This document shows, piece after piece, positions 1-5,258 of a DNA stretch of 7,634 bases. Position 1 is the first letter of the stretch, and the number at the start of each line of letters is the position of its first letter. Below the pieces are notes generated by a model that was given only the letters and a program-made list of their open reading frames with translations, did no database searches and was not told the origin of the DNA. The position numbers and the translations under genes are program-made. The DNA lies in contig BQMV01000049.1 of the NCBI GenBank assembly GCA_022181005.1, positions 1 through 7,634 on the forward strand. The letters run 5' to 3'. Origin of the DNA: Anaerolineaceae bacterium (lineage in GTDB: Bacteria; Chloroflexota; Anaerolineae; Anaerolineales; Villigracilaceae).

Positions 1-53
1 CCCTGCTCTTTCAATCCGTCAATTTCCTGCGCGAGCCAATCAATTTTCGACAT
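1..53 (-). CDS. 5' end of a gene leaving the left edge; possibly an AONS/KBL-type PLP enzyme
   Basis: Read on the minus strand from the ATG at 53-51, the frame is open to the window edge and encodes MSKIDWLAQEIDGLKEQG. A strong ribosome-binding site, AGGAG, lies 6 nt upstream (complement of 60-64), so the start is well supported. From memory, this N-terminus resembles the glycine C-acetyltransferase / 8-amino-7-oxononanoate synthase family (Kbl/BioF). Those proteins open with a helix of the form 'L..El..LKe.GL' followed by an IR..SPQG segment. Only 17 complete codons are visible, so the start is much more certain than the function. The gene lies downstream of and on the same strand as the Helicase_C_3 gene, separated from it by a pair of inverted palindromic repeats. 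Confidence 0.6.
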   Translation of the reverse strand, partial: MSKIDWLAQEIDGLKEQ

Positions 54-59
54 GGTGTT

Positions 60-64
60 CTCCT
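60..64 (-). promoter_or_regulatory. Shine-Dalgarno site of the left-edge gene
   Basis: The complement of 60-64 reads AGGAG and sits 6 nt before the ATG at 53-51. It is one of the two clear ribosome-binding sites in the window and fixes the start of a gene otherwise cut by the edge. Confidence 0.75.
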
Positions 65-78
65 GTTATTGATCTCGT

Positions 79-127
79 CGGTGGTCGAGTAGGTCGAGCG
101 TTAGCGAGACCGTATCGAGACCACCAG
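79..127. repeat. Palindromic repeat copy A (ends GGTCGAGTAG / ATCGAGACC)
   Basis: The plus strand begins GGTGGTCGAGTAG (80-92) and ends CGTATCGAGACCACC (111-125), so the tips GGTGGTC and GACCACC are perfect inverted repeats. The same end sequences recur in copy B (inverted, 161-208) and copy C (same orientation, about 572-641) with different middles. This is what a family of short dispersed palindromic elements with conserved ends looks like. It lies between the Helicase_C_3 gene and the left-edge gene and would be transcribed as leader of the latter. Confidence 0.75.
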
Positions 128-160
128 TATTCAAGAAAATTTTAATTTGATTCTTGCGTG

Positions 161-208
161 CTGGTCTCGATACGTCCCGCGACGAGCATCGCGGGACTAC
201 TCGACCAG
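161..208. repeat. Palindromic repeat copy B, a strong hairpin carrying the stop codon of the Helicase_C_3 gene
   Basis: CTGGTC (161-166) and GACCAG (203-208) form the outer arms. Inside them GTCCCGCGA (174-182) and TCGCGGGAC (189-197) form a perfect 9-bp stem around a 6-nt loop. The element is inverted relative to copy A: 79-92 matches the reverse complement of 197-210 at 13 of 14 positions, and 111-123 matches that of 162-174 exactly. The TAG stop of the minus-strand gene (complement of 197-199) lies in its right arm, as do the last codons encoding LVE. No T-tract follows the stem, so it is not a textbook intrinsic terminator. Confidence 0.8.
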
Positions 209-1936
209 CGAGCTATGATCTTCAACATCCGCAAACAATCCCAATTCGATCATCGCTTCCATCACTTTTTGGATGGCTCCGCTTTTGACGATGACCGCTG
301 TTGGACTTAATACCTCGCCCAAAAATTTTCCCGCCCGTGATTTTCGCATCTCTTCCAACACTTCGGGCTGACTCACCCGTAGGATGGTTTGAGTCTCCGC
401 CCGCGCCTCTGTCCCGTTCGCCTCCCAGCGTTTGAGCGCCTTCACCAGCGGCGGCGGGACTTTGCTATCGGTATGCTTCACCAGCAGTGACAACAATTGC
501 TCGGCTTTGAGTCCCTGCTCTTTGGCGTGTTTCAACGATTGAGCGGTAATGTGATATTTATATTCATTCCTGGTGGTCGAGTAGCCTCGTGCTGAGCGGA
601 GCGATAGCGAAGTCGAAGCATCGCGGGGCGCATCGAGACCATGCTCATCCCATTCACAAAACCTCGCGATCTGATAACGAACCACCCGAGGCGCATCATT
701 TGGAATTGAAATTTTGCCATTTGAGGAGACTCTAATCTTTCCTCTTTCCTCTTTCGTGCTTTGGAAAGAAGAAAGACGGAAAGAAGTCGGTTCTGTTGTT
801 CCCTCTGCAATCGAAAGATCAACCCTTCCCAGCCCATGCAGGATATTGATGACGAATCGAATCAACGCGCCGTCCACTTCATTCCACGAGTCGAAGCCGC
901 GCAGATATTGTCCGTCGGAGGCGCGTTTGATGAACCACGAGTCATAGTCACCTGCGGGGCGTTGGAAGTCGGGCTGTGATTGTTTGATGGCTTGGATGAA
1001 ACTTGCCACGCTCCACCATTTGTTCGCAGGGACGGAGTTGATAAATCCGAGAATCGTATTGCGTGTCTCGCGCGGTGAGTTCATCCACTCGCCTTCGCAG
1101 ACGAGACTCGGCATGAGTTTGAGTTCGTTGAACGAGTCGCTTGCGAGCCATGAGTCGTAAAGTGTTTTCAACGCATCCTTGCGTGGGGATTCGAGGAAGG
1201 TTTTGGCGGCTTCGGCGTTGACTTCTCCCTCACCCCTAGCCCCTCTCCCGCGGGGAGAGGGGGATATGAGATTTGCAGTGGTGAGCAATGCATCGAGTTG
1301 TAGGTCAAATTGCCAATCCGCCCGACTCATTCTCAGCGCGGCGAGCAGGGTGGTGGCATCGTCGAGGATGGAATCGTCGGCGGGAATCTCTGTCCCTTTT
1401 TCGGCGGGGGAGGCGGGACGACCGAGCGGCTCAGAATTTTTAACCGCTAAGCCCGCGAAGTTCGCTAAGTTCTTTCTTTCCTTCGACAGGCTCAGGACAA
1501 CGCTTTCTTCTTTCATTAATTCAAACATATCATCGGGAATGTACGCGAACTCTTGCGAGCCTTTGTCTGTTTCAAAGAATGCGCGCGCTAATATGCCGCG
1601 ATAAAAAAGAAACTCTGAGGTTGAGATGGGATTGCGATGCGGATGTTCCCTGTCGCGTTTGCCTGCGCCCATTTCGCGGATGTCGCCGAATTGACGTGTG
1701 AACGTCGCCCAGGCGATGCGCCCATTGGAGGCGATGAGGGCGGCGAGGGCGGAGTCCGCTTCGGAGGGGAGAGAGGCTAAATGGTCTGCGAGCAGGTTGA
1801 AGTCGAGGAGAGAAGCGGATAGTTCATCCCGCGCTGACTCTGAATCCGTAGAGACCAGTTCGAGTCTCCATAGATCCGCAATGATGCGGAGGTGTCCGAT
1901 GTCTTGGTTGAGGAGGGAATGGATTAAGTCGGGCAT
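197..1936 (-). CDS. Helicase_C_3 (XPB/Ssl2-like) domain protein with in-frame repeat insertions
   Basis: A 579-residue protein of unproven function. The C-terminal part (about 403-570) matches the Helicase_C_3 / XPB-Ssl2 N-terminal-like pattern. It has a strand with a Pro (SNGKISIPNDAP), a helix RYQIARFCEW, then YKYHITAQSLKHAKEQGL, a LLSLLVKHT..KVPPPL helix pair, and a final LSPTAVIV...L...G segment. The N-terminal half (about 1-140) has the helical and winged-helix-like character of the same proteins, including a SEFLFYRGIL segment. No Walker A or DEAD-type motor motif is present, which is usual for these helicase-associated proteins, so it should not be called a helicase. Four repeat-derived stretches interrupt it: residues about 146-168, 225-239, 385-400 and 432-455. 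The last splits the well-conserved RFCEW...YKYHIT region. The stop codon lies inside palindrome B. A weak GGAAAG precedes the ATG within a hairpin arm. The gene follows the lipid kinase by 53 nt and is probably co-transcribed with it. Confidence 0.85.
   Translation of the reverse strand: MPDLIHSLLNQDIGHLRIIADLWRLELVSTDSESARDELSASLLDFNLLADHLASLPSEADSALAALIASNGRIAWATFTRQFGDIREMGAGKRDREHPHRNPISTSEFLFYRGILARAFFETDKGSQEFAYIPDDMFELMKEESVVLSLSKERKNLANFAGLAVKNSEPLGRPASPAEKGTEIPADDSILDDATTLLAALRMSRADWQFDLQLDALLTTANLISPSPRGRGARGEGEVNAEAAKTFLESPRKDALKTLYDSWLASDSFNELKLMPSLVCEGEWMNSPRETRNTILGFINSVPANKWWSVASFIQAIKQSQPDFQRPAGDYDSWFIKRASDGQYLRGFDSWNEVDGALIRFVINILHGLGRVDLSIAEGTTEPTSFRLSSFQSTKEERGKIRVSSNGKISIPNDAPRVVRYQIARFCEWDEHGLDAPRDASTSLSLRSARGYSTTRNEYKYHITAQSLKHAKEQGLKAEQLLSLLVKHTDSKVPPPLVKALKRWEANGTEARAETQTILRVSQPEVLEEMRKSRAGKFLGEVLSPTAVIVKSGAIQKVMEAMIELGLFADVEDHSSLVE
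572..641. repeat. Palindromic repeat copy C, in frame inside the Helicase_C_3 gene
   Basis: The plus strand starts GGTGGTCGAGTAG (572-584) and ends CATCGAGACCA (631-641), the same tips as copies A and B, with a longer middle rich in GCGATAGCGAAG-type sequence. It encodes about residues 432-455 of the minus-strand protein, a Ser/Arg/Ala-rich stretch (DASTSLSLRSARGYSTT). This stretch separates two segments that are adjacent in the family: RFCEW and YKYHIT. The frame is maintained through it. Confidence 0.8.
737..784. repeat. Purine/pyrimidine imperfect inverted repeat, in frame
   Basis: The plus strand has a pyrimidine arm built of TCTTTCC/TCTTTC units (about 737-755), a short loop, and a purine arm GAAAGAAGAAAGACGGAAAGA (about 764-784) that pairs with it imperfectly. 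It encodes residues about 385-400 of the Helicase_C_3 protein (SFRLSSFQSTKEERGK), just before the conserved domain. Its CTTTCC units resemble the intergenic hairpin at 1939-1982. The two may belong to one repeat class, but that is an inference. Confidence 0.6.
1231..1264. repeat. GC-rich hairpin repeat encoding SPSPRGRGARGEGE, in frame
   Basis: CCCCTCTCCC (1240-1249) and GGGAGAGGGG (1253-1262) form a perfect 10-bp stem with a 3-nt loop, preceded by CACCCCTAG. It encodes residues about 225-239 of the minus-strand protein (SPSPRGRGARGEGEV). I recall this DNA motif and its 'SPSP.GRG...GEG' translation as a widespread bacterial palindromic repeat seen in many unrelated proteins. No T-run follows on either strand, and it lies within an open frame, so it is not a terminator. 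Confidence 0.8.
1440..1502. repeat. Composite repeat: three 9-nt tandem units plus a TTCGACAGGCTCAGGACAA element, in frame
   Basis: On the plus strand 1445-1471 consists of CGCTAAGCC, CGCGAAGTT and CGCTAAGTT in tandem. On the minus strand these encode LAN-FAG-LAV. Ten bases further on, TTCGACAGGCTCAGGACAA (1482-1500) encodes VVLSLSKE on the minus strand. I recall the sequence CCTGAGCCTGTCGAAGG as a common dispersed repeat. Together they make residues about 146-168 of the Helicase_C_3 protein, directly after its N-terminal region. Confidence 0.65.
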
Positions 1937-1938
1937 AT

Positions 1939-1982
1939 CTACTTTCCACTTTCTATATTCTACGGTAGAAAGTGGAAAGTAG
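1939..1982. repeat. Perfect 17-bp inverted repeat over the start region of the Helicase_C_3 gene
   Basis: CTACTTTCCACTTTCTA (1939-1955) and its exact reverse complement (1966-1982) flank a 10-nt loop. The left arm ends 2 nt from the start codon at 1936, so on the minus-strand RNA the only Shine-Dalgarno-like bases (GGAAAG) would be buried in the stem. It lies entirely in the 53-nt gap after the lipid kinase gene. No T-tract follows, so a role in translation, RNA stability or simply repeat insertion is more likely than termination. Confidence 0.8.
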
Positions 1983-1989
1983 GGAGTAA

Positions 1990-2907
1990 TTACCCGCGCA
2001 CAACTTTGAGCGCGCTAGGAAGGACTTCAAATGAAACGTTGCGAACGTCGGTGCCAAGTCCGGCGAAAATCTCACCGTCGGTGTGAATGTATAACGGACG
2101 ATCTGCAGAGACCGAGAACTTCTTACACGTCCCCATTTTCACTTCTTTAAAGCGCCCGTGCGTGCCTTTCATGACCTCCGGCACAATGCGGAACATCATC
2201 GCGCGGCTCACATCGGTGATCATAGCATAGTGGAGGATGCCATCGTCAACTTTCGCTTCGGGGGCGATGAGGAAGCCGCCGCCTTCGCGCGGACCGTTGC
2301 ACAGCACAAGATAGATAACTTTCTGCTCCCAATTTTCCGAATCGGTCTGAATTTTCATAGTAATGGGGTTGTGATCAACGACGATAGCTTGTATAACGGA
2401 AACCAAATACATTAGGAAGCCGCGCAATAAAGGCAGGCGATGCGAGCGGATCGTGACCATAGCGCCGAAGCCAACGCCAAGCGTATTATCAAAATATACT
2501 TTCCGCCCGTTGCCGTCCGTCATCAACGCAAGGTCAATCGTAGAGGCTTCGCCGCCAAGCGCGTGACGCAAGGCTTGATCCGACTGTTTGACCACGCCGA
2601 TGCCATGCGCAAAGTCGTTGCCTGAGCCGACGGGGACAACGCCCAGAATCGGACGCTTCCCTTCCGGCGCTTGCATAATGCCGTTTACAACTTCATGAAC
2701 TGTCCCATCGCCGCCCATAGCAATCACTCGTTCATATCCCTCCTCGCTCGCTTCGCGCGCCAACTCGATCGCATGACCCGGGTACACCGTTCCGCTCCAC
2801 GTGACGTTGCCGTGTTGCTCGGTGATCGAGCGCAGGTCGCGTGCGACGCGCCAGGCGTTGCCCATGTCTGCCATGGGGTTGAGAATGATCTTTGTTTTTT
2901 GGGGCAT
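1990..2907 (-). CDS. YegS/DagK-family lipid kinase
   Basis: A 305-residue protein of the diacylglycerol/sphingosine kinase-like family (YegS/Rv2252/BmrU type), close to the usual length of about 300. It should phosphorylate a lipid alcohol such as diacylglycerol, using ATP, at the inner face of the membrane. The Rossmann-like catalytic domain holds GGDGTVHEVVNG (65-76), the nucleotide-binding signature, followed by PVGSGNDFA (92-100). The C-terminal beta-rich domain ends with the conserved HTDGE (275-279). The N-terminal NP..G motif appears as NPMADMGN. There is no signal peptide. A short hydrophobic stretch (about 160-177) is more likely buried or membrane-contacting than a true transmembrane helix. 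The start is fixed by a strong GGAGG 7 nt upstream. The exact lipid substrate cannot be read from sequence. Confidence 0.92.
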   Translation of the reverse strand: MPQKTKIILNPMADMGNAWRVARDLRSITEQHGNVTWSGTVYPGHAIELAREASEEGYERVIAMGGDGTVHEVVNGIMQAPEGKRPILGVVPVGSGNDFAHGIGVVKQSDQALRHALGGEASTIDLALMTDGNGRKVYFDNTLGVGFGAMVTIRSHRLPLLRGFLMYLVSVIQAIVVDHNPITMKIQTDSENWEQKVIYLVLCNGPREGGGFLIAPEAKVDDGILHYAMITDVSRAMMFRIVPEVMKGTHGRFKEVKMGTCKKFSVSADRPLYIHTDGEIFAGLGTDVRNVSFEVLPSALKVVRG

Positions 2908-2914
2908 GGAAGTT

Positions 2915-2919
2915 CCTCC
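2915..2919 (-). promoter_or_regulatory. Shine-Dalgarno site of the lipid kinase gene
   Basis: The complement of 2915-2919 reads GGAGG, 7 nt before the ATG at 2907-2905. It is the strongest ribosome-binding site in the window and supports this start over any internal one. Confidence 0.8.
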
Positions 2920-2992
2920 GTGAAATGATGTGTTGTTTCAGATAAAGATACTTCGCTCGCAACAGCCGCCCTGCGCGTTGTCCCAGCGTTCT

Positions 2993-3043
2993 CGTAGGAA
3001 GGCTTTTATTGTTATAGATTATAACCCGCTTTAGCCGCCTACG
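2993..3043. repeat. Imperfect hairpin with nested AT palindrome between cyclase and lipid kinase genes
   Basis: CGTAGGAAGGC (2993-3003) pairs with GCCGCCTACG (3034-3043) with a bulge. Nested inside is the perfect palindrome GTTATA-GAT-TATAAC (3011-3025). It lies 15 nt after the stop of the cyclase gene and before the lipid kinase promoter region. It may be a degenerate dispersed repeat. It lacks the T-run expected of an intrinsic terminator. Confidence 0.5.
3018..3023 (-). promoter_or_regulatory. Candidate -10 box for the lipid kinase gene
   Basis: The minus strand reads TATAAT here, about 110 nt before the lipid kinase start. The hexamer 17 nt further upstream (GAACGT) is a poor -35 match, and the box overlaps the AT palindrome described above, so this may be coincidence. 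Confidence 0.3.
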
Positions 3044-3057
3044 TTCCTATTATCCGC

Positions 3058-4266
3058 TTAATCAGACATAGCGGCGATTTGGAACGTGCCTTGGCAATGC
3101 TCTTTTGCATAATAGAGAGCCGCATCAGCCGCTCGCAAAAGGTCCGATCCCGCTTCCCCATGGATAGGATACAATGCGATTCCGCCGGAGATTCCCAACT
3201 CCAATTTTCTTCCGTTCGGCAATTTATACCTAATGGCGTCAACAATCTCAGACACTTTCTTCGCGACGGTCTTTGCCGTAGAAATATCGGATCGCGTGAG
3301 AATCAGCGTCAACTCATCTCCGCCGTACCGCGCAAGAAAATCTGTCTGACGCGTATGACGCGCGATCCGATTAAAAACAATTTGCAAAACTCGATCGCCC
3401 ACCAGATGCCCATACGCATCGTTAATAGATTTGAACCCGTCGAGATCCATCATGATAACGGCAAAAGAATAACTCTTCTGACGCGCGGATAAAATCTCCG
3501 CTTCCAAACGCGCATCCAGCGCGCGGCGATTCGGCAGACCCGTCAGCATATCGCTATGCGCCTGCCGACTAATTAACTGGTGCAGGCTGGCATTTGAGAT
3601 CGCTACCGCCGCCTGATCCGACAGCAATTTCAGCAAGCGCAACTCAGCGGGAGAAAAGCCGCCGGTGATCTGACGCGACAGATTCATTACCCCCACAACC
3701 GTATCTCCAAACTTTAACGGGATGCCAATAATTGAGCCGCTCCAGTAGGGCGGAGCGGCGGCATAAAGCGGATGTTCGCGCATGTTCTCGACAACGACGA
3801 CCTCGCCGCGCCGAGCGACCGTATACGTCAACCCGTTCGAGCGCGGGAACGCCCAAGGCGCGTTGCGCGTTCCGTCCAAATCAAACGCCACGCCAAAGGA
3901 AAGACGTTTATCTTTATAGAGAAAAATATTGACGTCGTTCGCCTTGTAGATTAAACGCATAACCTCCGCCACGACCATATCCAACACGGCAGATAATTCG
4001 AGGCTGGAAGTTAGATTCAGGCTCAATCTCCTCAACGCTTCAAGTTCTTCAGTTTGTTGTTTTAACAGGGAAAGCAGGGGACGATTCTCAATTAATTGAT
4101 CCGCCAACTCCGCCGCCGAATTTTCGCTCTCAGGCGCAAATTGTGCTTGCGCCGACAATAGAACGTCCAGCAACGGCAACATCGCTTCAGCCTCAAGCGA
4201 AGCTGCTCCTCGCTCAATTAAGAGCTTACGAACCTCGTTCGATAGAACGCTTAGGTCTCGGTTCAT
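3058..4266 (-). CDS. GAF-GGDEF diguanylate cyclase
   Basis: A 402-residue cytoplasmic signalling enzyme expected to make cyclic di-GMP from two GTP. Order of parts: a helical N-terminus with a probable coiled coil (about 51-87), a GAF sensor domain (about 88-226, ending in the typical DQAAVAISNASL helix), and a GGDEF domain (about 236-395). Visible GGDEF landmarks are DMLTGLPNRRAL (239-250), the metal-binding DLDGFK (274-279), ND.YGH..GD (282-291) and the active-site loop GGDEL (315-319). The last position is Leu instead of the usual Phe; the catalytic Asp/Glu are kept. The product-inhibition I-site RQTD (306-309) is intact, five residues before the loop. No transmembrane segment is seen, so the signal is presumably intracellular. 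The start lacks a Shine-Dalgarno site, and an in-frame TGA just upstream rules out an earlier start. Confidence 0.93.
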   Translation of the reverse strand: MNRDLSVLSNEVRKLLIERGAASLEAEAMLPLLDVLLSAQAQFAPESENSAAELADQLIENRPLLSLLKQQTEELEALRRLSLNLTSSLELSAVLDMVVAEVMRLIYKANDVNIFLYKDKRLSFGVAFDLDGTRNAPWAFPRSNGLTYTVARRGEVVVVENMREHPLYAAAPPYWSGSIIGIPLKFGDTVVGVMNLSRQITGGFSPAELRLLKLLSDQAAVAISNASLHQLISRQAHSDMLTGLPNRRALDARLEAEILSARQKSYSFAVIMMDLDGFKSINDAYGHLVGDRVLQIVFNRIARHTRQTDFLARYGGDELTLILTRSDISTAKTVAKKVSEIVDAIRYKLPNGRKLELGISGGIALYPIHGEAGSDLLRAADAALYYAKEHCQGTFQIAAMSD

Positions 4267-4304
4267 ACATCACGCATAGTTATAAGTAGAATCGCGCCGT
4301 TCAT
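4263..4304 (-). other. Possible 13-codon upstream ORF overlapping the cyclase start
   Basis: From an ATG at 4304-4302 the minus strand reads MNGAILLITMRDV and stops at a TGA (4265-4263) that overlaps the cyclase ATG as ATGA. Such an overlap is typical of translational coupling and could compensate for the missing ribosome-binding site of the cyclase. Against it, its own GGAGG (complement of 4322-4326) is 17 nt away, longer than usual, and the ORF is short enough to arise by chance. Confidence 0.2.
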
Positions 4305-4332
4305 AAAAACTGCGCAGATCGCCTCCCCCGAT

Positions 4333-4338
4333 ATTATA
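4333..4338 (-). promoter_or_regulatory. Candidate -10 box for the cyclase gene
   Basis: The minus strand reads TATAAT about 67 nt before the cyclase ATG. A partial -35 match, TTCAGC, lies 18 nt upstream. Transcription would begin near 4326 and give a leader of about 60 nt. The position within the divergent intergenic region is right. A second weak TATAAC (complement of 4279-4284) lies closer to the gene. Confidence 0.4.
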
Positions 4339-4396
4339 TAACCGTATCGTTGGAACGCTGAATTACATACTCATTACAGCCTTTTCAAAATTGATA

Positions 4397-4405
4397 TGCT
4401 ACAAT
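4397..4405 (+). promoter_or_regulatory. Extended -10 promoter (TGCTACAAT) overlapping the first ATG of the dehydrogenase gene
   Basis: TGCTACAAT fits the extended -10 consensus TGN-TATAAT at all but one position. No good -35 is visible, which is common for extended -10 promoters. The predicted transcription start is near 4412, downstream of the ATG at 4404-4406. If this promoter is used, that ATG is not translated from it. Confidence 0.5.
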
Positions 4406-5219
4406 GGAAGCAGCTTTATTTGTGGAAAAAAACGTGTCTTTCTCGCCTGCATCTATCCCCGCCACCCCGCTGCGCCCGCGCCGCCGCGCGCTCATCCTCG
4501 GCGCATCCGATGGGCTCGGCGCCGAACTCGCCCGAGCGCTTTCCAGCGACGGATATTCATTAGCGCTGATCGCGCGCAACAAGGAAAAGTTAGACGCGCT
4601 CTGTCGGGAGATCAATACAAACGGCGGAGACGCCCATCCCTACGCGCATAATGTAACAAAGTACGCTGAGATTCCCGCGTTGCTTCTCAAGATTGTCGCA
4701 GAGCTAGGCGGCTTGGACGCTGCCCTTTACGTTGCCAGCGTAAACCTCCCACCCGGCGGAATGGATAAGTACAACTTTGAAAATGACCGTCAAATGATCG
4801 AAGTGAATTTAATCGGCGCGATGGCATGGCTGACGCCCATCGCTGAAATGTTCCAATCCGCAAAATCAGGACAGATCGTCGGCATCTCGTCGGTCGCAGG
4901 CGACCGCGGACGGGTTGGGAATCCAGCCTACAACGCATCTAAGGCTGGGTTAACGACTTATCTGGAAGCGTTACGAAACAGGCTCACTCGCCACGGCGTG
5001 AACGTACTGACGGTAAAACCCGGTTTCATGAAAACAGAAATGCTCAAAGCCGCGGCAGGACCGACCCCGTTCGCCATCGAACCGTCTTTTGCCGCGCGCC
5101 ATATTATTCGCGCAATGAAGAAGCGTAAACAGACCATTTACATCGCCCCAATTTGGCGTTGGATCATGCTCATCATTCAACATACGCCTTCGTTTATCTT
5201 CAGAAAACTCTCTTTTTAG
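4404..5219 (+). CDS. DprE2-like short-chain dehydrogenase/reductase
   Basis: A classical SDR of up to 271 residues. In mycobacteria DprE2 reduces the 2-keto intermediate made by DprE1, giving polyprenyl-phospho-D-arabinofuranose. Visible motifs are the nucleotide-binding GASDGLG (33-39), EVN (133-135), the catalytic Ser in ISSVAG (S163), YNASK (Tyr176, Lys180), and KPGFMKTEM (205-213). The C-terminus WIMLIIQHTPSFIFRKL closely resembles the end of M. tuberculosis DprE2 as I recall it (VMMVLRHIPRSIFRKL). That similarity and the adjacent DprE1-like gene support the call; otherwise it would be a generic SDR. The first 27 residues precede the Rossmann fold and have no family counterpart. The ATG lacks a ribosome-binding site and overlaps a promoter, so a GTG at 4434 (codon 11) is a plausible real start. 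It is the first gene of a plus-strand cluster. Confidence 0.85.
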   Translation: MEAALFVEKNVSFSPASIPATPLRPRRRALILGASDGLGAELARALSSDGYSLALIARNKEKLDALCREINTNGGDAHPYAHNVTKYAEIPALLLKIVAELGGLDAALYVASVNLPPGGMDKYNFENDRQMIEVNLIGAMAWLTPIAEMFQSAKSGQIVGISSVAGDRGRVGNPAYNASKAGLTTYLEALRNRLTRHGVNVLTVKPGFMKTEMLKAAAGPTPFAIEPSFAARHIIRAMKKRKQTIYIAPIWRWIMLIIQHTPSFIFRKLSF

Positions 5220-5258
5220 CGGAAGCAGAAAGACGCCGCTCCTACAACGCTTATCGTT

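Noticed and set aside
79..210. CRISPR array or phage attachment site
   Set aside because: There are two inverted copies with unlike middles, not direct repeats with spacers, and no tRNA or integrase is nearby.
714..979. Open frames on the plus strand opposite the Helicase_C_3 gene
   Set aside because: They are antisense shadows with no ribosome-binding site or recognisable protein pattern, while the minus-strand frame matches a known domain.
1240..1262. Strong GC hairpin considered as a terminator
   Set aside because: It lies inside a continuous coding frame and has no T-run on either side. It is better explained as a dispersed palindromic repeat.
197..1936. Pseudogene or frameshifted gene
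   Set aside because: Despite the repeats the frame is intact from start to stop, and the conserved C-terminal motifs are all in the same frame.
2993..3043. Intrinsic terminator of the cyclase gene
   Set aside because: The stem is bulged, the loop is long, and no T-tract follows on the minus strand.
4391..4396. TTGATA as a -35 box for the dehydrogenase promoter
   Set aside because: It ends only 3 nt before TACAAT, far too close for a -35/-10 pair.
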